Shown here one piece after another: positions 19,669 through 30,362 of a stretch of 64,000 nt of DNA. The DNA is taken from assembly GCA_021495925.1 (NCBI GenBank), contig JAKEKT010000039.1, positions 62,001-126,000 on the forward strand, given 5' to 3'. Source of the stretch: Diplodia intermedia. Lineage: Eukaryota > Ascomycota > Dothideomycetes > Botryosphaeriales > Botryosphaeriaceae. Both the position numbers and the translations under genes were made by a program. The notes under the pieces were generated by a model. It was not told the origin of the DNA. It saw nothing but the letters and a program-made list of their open reading frames with translations, and searched no databases. The number at the start of each line of letters is the position of its first letter. Positions within the stretch are counted from its first letter, which is position 1.

Positions 19669-21277
19669 ATGGCCTCCCCCGCCGGCATCCTGAGCCTCTC
19701 CAACGAGCTGCTGCGCGAGATCCTCGACCAGATCGAGGCCGACCCGGAGAAGCAGGTCACCGTCGACCGCCGCTCGTATCTGTCGCAGGAGAGCTTCAAG
19801 CCGCCCCCGCCACCCGCGCCCAACCAGGCGCAGGACATCGGTGCCTTCCGCCTCACGTGTAAGAGGTTTTCCGAGTTGGGTGCCGTGTGCCAGTTTGCCC
19901 GTGTCACCACCCGCTTCTCCTCCAAGGGCTTCCGTCGGCTGGAGAACATCGCCGCCCGCCCGCACCTGTCCCAGCATGTCAAGAAATTCAGTTACATGGT
20001 GCCGTATTTCTACGTAGAGGGTCCTCCACAACGCCCACCCGCACCCGCCCAGCCAGAGACTGACGTATCGATTAGGACGCGAGCGCATCCACCAGCTGCC
20101 GCCCGAGGCGCAGGCCAGCCTGGGGACGCTGGACGTGCGCCATTTCGTGCGGAAGATCAACGAGCAAAAGGAGATTGTCAGCTCGGGTGAGGATGAACGA
20201 GCCCTCAAGCACGCGCTGGCTGCCTTTACCTCACTACAGCATGTCCAGATCCTGCGCGTGCAGGACCGGGAAACGGCCACTCTGCTGTCCTACATCCGCC
20301 AACACGAGGATCTAAATCAGCTCGTCGAGCTCCGGTGGGCGCCAGCATGCTCACATAGCGCAAAAACCCTGGGCGCCGCGCTGCTCGAGTCTCGCTCGCC
20401 GTGCTCACGCTTCTCGTCGCCGATGCTCAGCCCGCAGAGTGCAATAGTCCTGGCGTCACATCCGCCAAAGGCCTTCACGGCTCTGGCGGAGCGGCTTACG
20501 TGTTTAGAGCTCCATTTCGATGATGGCACAGACCTGGACAACAAAATGAGAGAGCTGTCGGACCTTTTCAAGCTCGTTTTCAACGCGGCTAAGAACATGC
20601 AGGCAGTCCACGTCGGTTTCCCTTCGCACCGTCCTCTCAGCCTGCGGTTAGAGGAAATCTTCCACAACGTCCGTTGGGACAAACTCCTGGCGTTCGGCAT
20701 CCAGGCGTGGCGACTGGACGCGGACGAGATCATTGCCCTGGCGCAGCGGCATCGGGATAGGCTAAAGGGCCTGCGGCTTAGGGATGTTTTGCTCAAGGAT
20801 GGCAGCATGTGGAAAGATGTGCTAGCATTTCTGCGCGACGACATGATTCGGCTGGATTGGGTGAGCTTGCGGCGCATAGGCTACGCGAGGCACTTTGACG
20901 AGCAATGGGCGGTAGCTGGAGCCGAGGTCCCCGACGATCCGCCAGGCGGGGCCAGCGAAAGTGACGACGAGAGCGACTGGGATCCCCACGCCACAGCGGA
21001 GCAGGACGATTCGGAGATATCCCTGGAGGACATGACAGATTCCTCTTCGGACCATGACGTTTCGGACGACGACAACGGGCCGGAAGAGGAAGGCATGGAT
21101 TTCCCGATGATCTCACCGGACACGCCGTCGTCGGTACCATGGTGCAATTGCGGAAGGAATTCGTTCTTGGAGAGTCCAGAAGCGCTAGGTGATAATGGAT
21201 TTTTCGTATCGAACGCACAACGGAAGATATGGGAAAAATGGGTTGTGAGGAGGTGTCCAGAGCACAGCCAACGGTGA
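19669..21277 (+). CDS. F-box protein
   Basis: Two exons, 19669-20020 and 20076-21277, give 517 residues. The N-terminus (ILSLSNELLREILDQIEADP...) followed by FRLTCKRFSELG at about 60-75 is a typical fungal F-box, which binds Skp1 in SCF ubiquitin ligases. The middle has leucine-rich, weakly repetitive helices (LTCLELHFDDG..., LKGLRLRDVLLKDG) that could form the substrate-binding surface, and residues 420-480 are an acidic Ser/Asp-rich stretch. The 55-nt intron has a clear CTGAC branch site and TTAG end but an unusual GTCCTC donor; it is required because the downstream frame only fits with a one-base phase. The target is unknown. Confidence 0.8.
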
Positions 21278-22694
21278 CGCGGGCCCAAGGATTCAGCTGT
21301 GCTTTCGGATGACCTTCCGGAAGCAGCACGCCACGGTTACCGGATGAAGCTTCCCGCAGGCGGAGCGTCCCGCCGTCCCGCAGGCGGGATAGTCAAGGCC
21401 GTTGACGCAGCGGTCTGGCCCCATATACGTATTATGCGCGTTTTGCTTTTGTCGCGGCGACGGGACTGCCGGCTCGGACATGCATACAGTCGATGTTAGT
21501 GTCTCTGGCTGCATATCGTTGACGCTTACTTCTTGGGGTTTCCGGCATTCTGTTTTGGGCTGAACACGAAAAAATCTGTACTGGCGGCATATTCTTTCCT
21601 TGTAGCAAAGAAAAAAGCCTGGTGTCCGGAGCCGAAGAGACAGTTCTTTCTTCCCGTACTGGCTAGTAATAACTATATCTCAGGTTTCGCCCTAGCTTCT
21701 TGGTCATATTATCTGGGGCAGCTTTCCTTTAACAGTGTTTTCTCGTTTATATTCCTTTTCATTGTGCGCGGCTTCTGGACAGAAAAAAGGATTTCGACTT
21801 CTCACTGTTGTTTTAAGTAATTTCCAAGGAATACATATCCAAAGGTAGCAAATAACATCATCTAGCAGGCACTTCCCTCTCCAGCCATACCCGGCAGGAC
21901 ACTAATTAGCTCCATCGAAGCTCTGAGGCGGACGTTGATATGGGACGGCAGAAGCACGGAGCGAAATCCAGCAAGTTGCGAAACATATGAGAGCCGAAGT
22001 GACTGACACTGCAAAGGTGAACAGGCAGCAGGCACCTCAGGCAGAGGCAATGACGTAGAGGCAGGAGCAGAAGGCGCGTCAAAGCGGTGAGGCTGGGCAA
22101 AATCCCCAAACGGGCAATCACAAGCAAGCATAACTTCCTCCCCAGACCCGACCAGCTCCTGCACTCCACACACACTCCCCCGCATTTCGCTCGCGACCGA
22201 CTCTCCGCCTGAAGCAAGTCACTCCTTCCTCCGAGAAAAGCAGGCAAATGACTACCTCTAGATCGCGCGCTGTGTCGCGCGTGACCTTGTCACGCCCAAC
22301 GCTGCTCAACACCGCAGGCCTATTGCACATGACAGCACATCTACAGCAAGCAAACCCTAAAGCTTCGGTAAGACTTGGCTATTACAAGCTACGGACCCAC
22401 TGCAGGCCGGTCTACGCCTCTTACGCAGAACAGTGAGGGTTTGCTCTACTGCCCACGTCTTGGCGACCGACGCGCCGCCTCAACGCCAGAGGCATCCAGA
22501 AAGCCACCGCACCCGCGCCCGCACCCGCGACGAACGACGGCAAAGCAGCAACTCTCGTCATTGAACTATCACCTCCGCAAGACCGCCGCGCCTACGCTCT
22601 TACCGCCTCCTACGATCTGTTTCCCACGCAGTCAAACACTTGCACTCTTGCACAATTTTGGTTGGACAACAAAACATCATCGAAAATCACTCGA
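21278..22694. other. Intergenic region between the F-box gene and the membrane protein gene
   Basis: About 1.4 kb. The first part is AT-richer with a short GCAGGCG direct repeat near 21356-21386. No gene is supported; open frames on the minus strand around 21862-22330 lack any family resemblance. Confidence 0.5.
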
Positions 22695-23594
22695 ATGGCC
22701 TTTACAAGAATGGCACCCTTTTTGGCGCCCCTCCCAATCTTCGGCATCGCGCTGACCGCCACCGCCATCGTTACCCTCGTCATCCTCCACATCTGGCACT
22801 CTCGCCTCGAGCACCACAGGAGTTCCGGAAGTGAGATACAGAGCACCGACTGCAGCCCTTTCGATGAGGAGTGCGGCCTCCAGGATAGGGACAAGTTCCG
22901 CGGTACCACCGTCAGCGTGGCGCCTGGCCAGCCCACCAGAGGCCGCGTGTGGACGGCAGCGAAGGTGCAGGGTGGAGACCTCAGGAACGCAGAAATGGGA
23001 ATCGACCTCGGCGACCTTAGAAGCACCACCCAAGAGAGGAGTCGCCGCTACGGCTACCACATTACCGGCGCGCGCGATGATGCTGGCGACAACCCGTTCG
23101 CTAACCCTTCAGGTGTGGTTGCGATCATGAGAGGCGGAGCTCCACCCCAACCTACTCGAGTAGATGCTCTCCGCCACAGCAGCGGCAGCAGCGTCTATAG
23201 CGTTAACAGCTACGATGGCGCCGGTGGTGACAGCACTGTTCACCACGGCTGCGACCTCGCCGACGTCCCGCTCCACCAGCCTTACGCCAATTACCGTCAT
23301 GACACTACCAGGAATGCTCACGGCTCCTCCCCACTCCGCTATGGTGTCACAGTCAGCACCATCACGACCGAGCTCGACGCTTCGTCCGTCCGCGAGAGCA
23401 TGAGCAACAATACCCTAAGGCCGTTGTCGAGGGACGAGATCCACCAGGAACGCGGCAGGAGGAGCAGCCTCGGCCGCAGCATCAGCAACTTGAGCACGAA
23501 TAGCAGCACTAGGAGCAAGAGCGCGAAGCGGATGAGCAGCAGGAAGAGCGTCAGCCCGTTGGAGGTACACCCGTGGCGCATGTCATACTCCTGA
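22695..23594 (+). CDS. Orphan single-pass membrane protein with Ser/Arg-rich tail
   Basis: Intron-free frame of 299 residues from the ATG at 22695 (the frame is open upstream only to a TTG). Residues 5-32 (MAPFLAPLPIFGIALTATAIVTLVILHIW) form one strong hydrophobic helix, possibly a signal anchor. The rest is hydrophilic, ending in a Ser/Arg/Lys-rich region (about 245-290, SSLGRSISNLS, SKSAKRMSSRKS) with many potential kinase sites. No catalytic motif or known family is recognised. The layout suits a type III membrane protein with a cytosolic regulatory tail, but this is inference. Confidence 0.65.
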   Translation: MAFTRMAPFLAPLPIFGIALTATAIVTLVILHIWHSRLEHHRSSGSEIQSTDCSPFDEECGLQDRDKFRGTTVSVAPGQPTRGRVWTAAKVQGGDLRNAEMGIDLGDLRSTTQERSRRYGYHITGARDDAGDNPFANPSGVVAIMRGGAPPQPTRVDALRHSSGSSVYSVNSYDGAGGDSTVHHGCDLADVPLHQPYANYRHDTTRNAHGSSPLRYGVTVSTITTELDASSVRESMSNNTLRPLSRDEIHQERGRRSSLGRSISNLSTNSSTRSKSAKRMSSRKSVSPLEVHPWRMSYS

Positions 23595-24722
23595 GCATCT
23601 GCAGGCTTTGAGGCAGGAGATCATGCTGAGCGCGTGTTTTGGAAGTTCGCGGATTGACTTCTGAAAGTTTTGGCACTGAGCAAAAGGCATTATAGCAAAC
23701 AGAATGGGTGAAGTCCTCAGTTGTGCGTTGGAAAGATGGCAGGTGTAGGTTCTGATGAATGCTTTTATCCAGTATTATTGGCCTTGGTCGGCATCATCCA
23801 CTGCAGCAATTCAGGCCAGAACACGGTTTGACAGGTTCAAAGACAGACAGCTAGTTATGAAAAGAATTATCTTAACCCTTTCGGTGTTCCGTGATAACAC
23901 GTTGCAGTTTTACATTTACGCATTGTGAGAATACATGTTTGGGAATAGACGTGATGCTGGAAATTATGCAACAACTTCTGGATGTTAATAATTCCAGTCG
24001 ACCACGCACAGCGACTTTCGTCACCAGTTCGTAAAACGCAGAAGATGACCTTTTATTCGTTCCTCGGGCAATTAAAGCAAGTCTTTGAATGCGCCAGATG
24101 TTATTTATCTAAGATCACGAATATACTCACATCTTCGACTTTACTATCACCCACACCAAAAAAAAAAAAGGAAATTCGAAACACTTGTCTTGGAGCTTTA
24201 GATACTACGTGTCCTAGTAAAGTATATTCGCGAAGGCACAAACAATTCAAGAGGCAGTCGCAGTCACTGTATACATGTAATCATCGTCACAGAAGCTCAT
24301 ATTAGTCAAGTAAAAGATTGGACAACTTCTGTCCAATTAGAGACAAAAAAGAAGAGGAAAGAAAAGAAGAGGTCAAAACCAAGAAAGAAAGCAAAAGAGC
24401 GGAAAGGAATCCAAAGGCTCAGCAATTTGTTGCTTAGTCCCCAAGAGCAAAAGTTAAACAAAAGAAGACGACCTTTCCCTTTCCGAAAGGGGAAAGAAAA
24501 GCGGTCAAAAGACGCACGCCTAGGCTGTACTCAACGCTCCCAAACCCAATCCAACCAACCAATCCGACTCGAAGAAGGAAAAAAGCCCAAAAGAGACGCC
24601 CCCCCAAACCAACCTCATCCCGTCGTTAAGAAAAATACAAATTGCGATATCAGACAGGCTCGCTCACAACAACACCAAAAAAGCGCCCTAACCAAAAAAC
24701 AACAACCAACCAAACCAACAAA
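23595..24722. other. AT-richer intergenic region between convergent genes
   Basis: About 1.1 kb, clearly poorer in GC than the flanking genes, with poly-A and purine-rich stretches (24150-24480). It lies between the ends of two convergent genes and probably holds both 3' UTRs. No coding or RNA gene is supported. Confidence 0.55.
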
Positions 24723-27700
24723 TCACCCAACCCTCCCCGCCCTCTTCCCCCTCGCAACCAACCTCTCCCTCAAATCCCCCACCGCCTCGCCCCAACCAGG
24801 CGGCGCGCCAACCCTCACCTCACCGCCGACGCACTGCTGCAAAAACTCCGCCATCTTAGGCTCTTTGTACGCCTCGCCATAGACGGCCTTTGCTTCGACA
24901 CTAACACGCGTCCTCAGGCCCCGTGCCAAATCGCGCCCTTCATCGCCACCATCGTCCGTGTACGTGTCGACGGCGATCTCAAAGGACACGGCGACCTTTG
25001 ACTGGACTTGGGGCAGGAGCACGGCGGCGGAGACGGCGAGGCGCTCGTCCGAGAGGATGGCTTCGTCGACGGCGTGCGCGAGGGCGAGGCGGCGGGCGTC
25101 GGCGGCGACGGCGCGGCACGCGTCCCAGCCGCGCGCGAGGTGCGCGAGGACGTGGGCGGCGCGGGTCGAGGCTTGCGGGAGCGAGTGCAGGGTGGCGCGC
25201 AGGACCTGCAGGAAGAAGCGCTTGGTGGTGGAGAGCGGGGCGTCGCCGATGTAGGTGAGGCTGATGGGGCGGCCGCTTGGGGAGGACGAAGAGGATGGGT
25301 CGGCGTGCGGCGCGAAGGCGTCCGGGTGGAAGAAGAGCTGCAGGTCGTTGCGGTACGTCATCGTCACCGTCTTCGACTCGGCCGAGGCGCTGGCCGATGT
25401 GATGAGCCAGCCGTGCTCCTTCTCCAGCTCCGAGACGCGGGCTTTGAGCGCCTTGACCTCGTCGACGGACCAGCCGCGGCACTCTTCACGCACGCGCTCC
25501 GCCGCTTGGGTCTCGTTGGTGCACTCTACCATGCGCTCCTTGACGGCCTCGATGCCGGCCTCCTTCTCGGTGAGCTGCTGTTGCAGCGCTTCTACCTTGC
25601 GCTTCTTCTCCTCAATGGCAGCTTCGGCCGCGATGATGCGCTCCCTGGCGGCATCGAGCTCCTCACGGTCGGGACCGTTCAGTTCCTCCGCGCGGCGCTG
25701 AAGTTGTTCGCATTCTGACTCGAGGTGTGCGTGACGATCTTGAAGCGCGGGTAGAGTGGAGTCGATGATCTGCTCCTGCTCCTTGAGCGCCGCGTCATCC
25801 TGGTCGAAGCTGTCGACAGTCCTCGTCAGGGCTGCCTTGATGTCATGGAGCAGGTTGCTCCGCCATCCGTACCAAGCTTCCTTGGTCCTCAGGCGGGCAT
25901 TCGTCTTCATGTTTTTGAACTGGATATCCATGACCTGACGCTGGTCGGCGGGCGCCGACATGTACTCGCCGAACAGGGCTGGATTCTCTTCGTGGACCTC
26001 TTCTTCGATCTGACGAACGAGATTCTTGCCCTCGGAGATGTACCTCTTCAGCTCATGGCATGCATGCTGGTACATGAGGTACTCAGGCTCTGTGCAAGCG
26101 GCAGCCACGACGCAAGTCTCCAAGTCGTCCTTGCCCTCGATTTCGGCAGCGCTGAGGCTGGCACCCCTGCCGAACGCGCTTTGAGCTCCGGGATAACCCG
26201 TGTGCCTTCGCTTGGTAGTGGTAAGATCCATGAAGCGAATGTTTGTCATTTCCAGAAACTCTTGGAGCTTAATGCGCTCAACTGGTTCCGCATCACCAAC
26301 CGCCGAGGTATCCTCCTCAGCCGGTACAACGGAGCCTTGCACTTCATCGACGCCGAATTGGACCTGCTTGCGAGGAGACGATGACTTCTTTGGCGAAGGA
26401 CTCTTTTGGGGGCTCAGGGACTTCCGAGGAGTTGACCTTTGGGGAGTTGCGGCAACAACGCGCTTGAGAGGGGACGCAAACACCTGTTTGCGAGGAGTTG
26501 AGAGTAGCCTGATAGAGTCCATCAGCGACGGGATTGAGGCCGCCTTTGCCACCGGTTCTTTGGTTGGCGTTGTGGATTCCGCTTCGACAGGCGTCCCAGC
26601 CCGCTTCTCGGCCACTTCTTCCGCCGCAGTCTCAGTTCCAGCAACGAATGTCTCGACTGACTTCCCAGGACTCTGCCGCTGGGGCGTGTTTGCAACAGGC
26701 GCAGGCTCGGGAGTTGTTGCGAGATCCGGCTGTACCGTTCCAGCACTCTTCCGAAGCGACCGACGCGGCGATTTCTGGGGTGTCTTTTGGGGTGATTTCT
26801 TTGGCGATTTTCTCGGAGATTTCCGAGGTGTAGTTTCCTTGTGGATCTTCAAGGCAGCGATCGGGCTCTCCGTGTTCGCAATCACGGCGTTGCTGACTTT
26901 CATCGGCGAAGGACTGGGAACTTCAGGGTGGTTGTTCGTGAACTTCGCAGCACTTCCACGCTTGCTGGGTGGCGTCGCCACAGCAGTCTTCTTGGATTCC
27001 GGAGTGGTGGGGGTCTCCTGGCGCGGATTTTGAATTTTTCCAAGAATTGCCGTAAATTCCATGGAGAGATCCTCGTTGTTGTCCTTACTCAACACTGTAT
27101 CATCGGCCGAGGTGTTTTGGTTGTCGTTCTTGATACTACCCATCGCCATCGTGAAGTCCATAGTCTCATCGCCGAATGAGGAATTCACGCTTCCGCGTCG
27201 ATCGCTCTTGTTTTGTGCCTGAGACGGCCTGATCCCCCCGATTGCGGTTGTCAGGTCCATGGTGCCATCCTCAAGAGCCTCATCGTGCGCCCCCGACTTC
27301 CTCCTCCTGATGCTCATGCGGCGTGAAGCTTGCCGCTTGGCGGGACTTCCTTGTTCGTCGGTAGTTGCTTGGAGAGCCGAAGACCGTCGCCGCTTTGTTC
27401 CGGCGCGGGTGGACTCTTTGGGGGCTTCTCCGGTCTGAATGCTGCCGATGGCCGTTGTAAAATCCATAGTTACATTGTCTGGCTCTGGGCTTAGCTCTTC
27501 TTTTTTGTCTTGAGGCGCTGCAACAATTCCTCCGATTGCACGTGTTATGTCCATGCTCATCTCCTCCCCTTCGCTGTCATCGTCCTGGTTGGGTCCTGGA
27601 AGCTTGAACGCAAATGGGTCTGGCTGAACGTTCTCCCTGTTCTCTGAGAACGTTGTCTTCTGGACCCACGGCTTGAAAGCTGCTGTAATTTCATCGCCGG

Positions 27701-28659
27701 CAATTTCCATTGACGCCTCTCCATCCTCGTCCTCGTCACCGAACTGGAAACGATGTGTTCCTGCCTGTTCCGCAGCTTGCCTGAGTGCGGCGTCGAGTCG
27801 CGCGCTGGAGCCAGTGGAGTCGTCATTTGAGGCGGCTGACGCTGTCGTAGGTTCGTCGCCTGCGTCCAGGCTCATCATCGTGCTTCCGTCGTCATCGTCA
27901 TCATCATCCGACGCGATCTCGATATCGTCGCTTCCAGGAGCAGAACTGCCACTGTAGGGGCTGGATGAAAGCACATCATCAGGATTGTTGAAGTCAAGTG
28001 GTGGGATGCCCGAGCTGCGGCGCCGGTTCTTCTGGTGCAAGTTGCGTTGCTTCTCGGGCGAGGAGGAGGGAAGGTCATCTTCAACCTGCTCCGGAGGTGT
28101 TGACGGCGGATCTGTGGGGTCAGAGTCTGGTCCAGAGAAGCGGACGCCGCGCTCTGGCGACGTGGGTTCCTGAGTGGCGTTCGACGCGCGCCGCGTAGAG
28201 TTCGAAGAGGCGGATGATGAGGTCGCATCGCGCATGTACTCAATGACGTCCCAGGTATGGAGAGTTGCTTCAGGAGCAAACGAAACGCGTCGCTTGGCTG
28301 CGCAATCATAAGCAGGGCTCTCAACGGCGACTCATCACTTTCCACATACCCAAGGACTTGCGACGCTCCTCCCGTCGCTTGACCTCGTCCTCTCTGGAGA
28401 GAATGGACTTCACGGGCATGGCGGGCATTGCAGACTGGCGTCATCAGCACGCGATCATGTGGCCGGGAAGGTCCTGCCGGCCTACCTTTCTGCGATTGCC
28501 GCCCGATTCCTTCAATGGCACATCGATGCCGCCAGGGCCGATGCTCTTGCTACGCGTCTTGCGGCCGCCGGACTTCTTCGGCGACAGGGCGGTAGGCTTG
28601 GCGCGCGAGGCTACGGAAAGCCCCTCCGCAATGTTCTCTTTGTCGTGGGCGGCGGACAT
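24723..28659 (-). CDS. spc7: Kinetochore scaffold Spc7/Spc105 (KNL1)
   Basis: Three exons on the minus strand, 28659-28486, 28434-28350 and 28297-24723, give 1277 residues. The protein is the KMN-network scaffold that recruits Bub1-Bub3 and PP1. The N-terminus carries a SILK-like VKSILSRED and, right after the second intron, RRVSFAPEATLHTW with the PP1-docking RVSF at about 90-93. Five MELT-like repeats of the form M-[ED]-[ILF]-T-x-A-[IM]-G-x-I lie between about residues 330 and 500. Charged, KSPRKSPKK-like basic repeats follow, then a coiled coil (about 890-1030) and the C-terminal RWD region. The two upstream exons are needed to restore the RVSF motif and end in the KSIGPGG and NRRK strings typical of fungal Spc7. 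It is divergent from rps11. Confidence 0.95.
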
Positions 28660-28971
28660 TGCTGCGGCAAAGAGCGGCGAGGCGCGGCAATGGTCCGCGG
28701 AGCGGTGTCGTGGGCGTGGTTCGAAAGCGGGGCGGTGGTGTTGCGGTGCGTCGCAGCTTGACGTCGGTTTGTTGTTCCCGCGTGTTTTGCTGCTTCCCCA
28801 TCGGGCGAGGGTCCGGCCCGCTTAGTCACTGCCTAAGCGAAGGCCCGTGCGCGCCACCCACATCGGCGAGAATTCGAATAGCAACTACGCGGAAGCCGAC
28901 GACCTTTTTTCGACACCGACGACCTCGTTCACCACCCATCCTCCCCGACGAGACAACCCGCCGCAGCAGCC
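28660..28971. promoter_or_regulatory. Bidirectional promoter between spc7 and the S11/uS17 gene
   Basis: The start codons are 312 bp apart and divergent, so a strongly expressed ribosomal protein gene and a low-level kinetochore gene must share this stretch. A CT-rich initiator-like leader precedes the ribosomal ATG. Confidence 0.5.
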
Positions 28972-29704
28972 ATGGCGACCGAGCTTACCGTCCAGAGCGA
29001 GCGCGCTTTCCAGAAGCAGCCTCACATCAACCTCGTCTCCAAGTCGAAGAACAACCGTGTCGGCAAGGGTGGCAGGAGATGGTACAAGGACGTCGGTCTG
29101 GGCTTCAGGACGCCCAAGACCGCCATTGAGGGCTCCTACATCGGTATGTAGGATTTCCACACGGGCGCGGCTGTGTGCGTTGGGGCAGAGTTGCGAGAGG
29201 CGGATGCGCGAAGCAACACTATGGCACGCGGCACATCTTGAAAACACGCTCGCACAACCTCACGGCCTGCTGCATCGGGGAGCAATACTGACTGAAAGAC
29301 TACAGACAAGAAGTGCCCCTTCACTGGTCTCATCTCCATCCGTGGTCGTATCCTCACCGGCACTGTCGTCTCCACCAAGATGCACCGTACCCTGATCATC
29401 CGCCGCGAGTACCTCCACTTCATCCCCAAGTACTCTCGTTACGAGAAGAGGCACAAGAACCTGGCTGCCCACGTCTCCCCGGCTTTCCGTGTCGAGGAGG
29501 GTGACCAGGTCACCGTTGGCCAGTGCAGGCCTCTCAGCAAGACCGTACGTTCTCCTGCCGTCGTAGTTGCGATGCTCGGCACCACAAACGCGCGACTGCG
29601 CGGTTTCTCAAGAAGATGCTGACAGCGGTCAACAGGTCCGCTTCAACGTTCTCCGTGTGCTCCCCCGCACTGGCAAGGCCGTCAAGAAGTTCAACAAGTT
29701 CTAA
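28972..29704 (+). CDS. rps11: 40S ribosomal protein S11 (uS17)
   Basis: Three exons, 28972-29143, 29306-29544 and 29636-29704, give 159 residues, the usual length. uS17 binds 18S rRNA in the body of the small subunit. The eukaryotic N-terminal extension (TELTVQSERAFQKQPHIN), then the OB-fold core DKKCPFTGLISIRGRILTGTVVSTKMHRTLIIRREYL and the C-terminal GDQVTVGQCRPLSKTVRFNVLRV are all nearly invariant in eukaryotes, so the junctions are secure. Codon choice is strongly biased to C-ending codons, as expected for high expression. Introns are 162 and 91 nt; I found no convincing snoRNA in them. Confidence 0.97.
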
Positions 29705-30362
29705 GCGGTTACATCGGGTTGCATTTCTTCATGGGACAAAAAGGCTTTGAGCTACGTAAAGGGGCATGTAGCCTAAGCTGGGTAGATCAAAAACTCTTGC
29801 ACGACGACACGGTGTCACTATCCGATCTCATTTGCGCATGGCAATGGTGGAATATCCCGGGTACTGACGCAGGCTTTGGTGCGATGAGGGAATCGGCTTA
29901 GATATCCGAATCAATTTGAATCGGTACAAAAAAAAGGAAGCGCCACGACGCGCGAATCTCAAACAAATTGCCAGGTCCGCTGCGGGGTGCATTATCCACG
30001 AGTGCTGGAGGATGCTTTTATGCTGTCACGTTACTTCACGATTGGGAAGGGTCGGGTTCCAGAGATGGTTCTTGGATTCTGCATGAAGCGGCTGTTGCAC
30101 GGAATAGGAAATTGTGGAGCCGGGTTCTTGCCGAATTCTAGGCATACCCAGCTGTGCAGCTGCGTGTCCGTTTGCACCTCCCTTCTTTGCCATGCCAAAC
30201 ACAAACCTCCAGCTTCGTTGCAAACAGATGCTCCAGTGACCTGACTGCGCCTCGCCAAAGTCCTGCCCGACCGTGACACTATCGCGTCGCCGAAGCTCTC
30301 ACTCTCAATGGTGTACGGGCCAGCTTCACTCGACTAACGTTCCAGCGAATCTACCGTCAACC
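29705..30362. other. Intergenic region between rps11 and the EZH2-type gene
   Basis: About 660 bp containing the rps11 3' flank and the upstream region of the methyltransferase gene. Nothing else is supported. Confidence 0.5.

Noticed and set aside
29144..29635. snoRNA within rps11 introns
   Set aside because: No paired C (RTGATGA) and D (CTGA) boxes with a terminal stem could be found.
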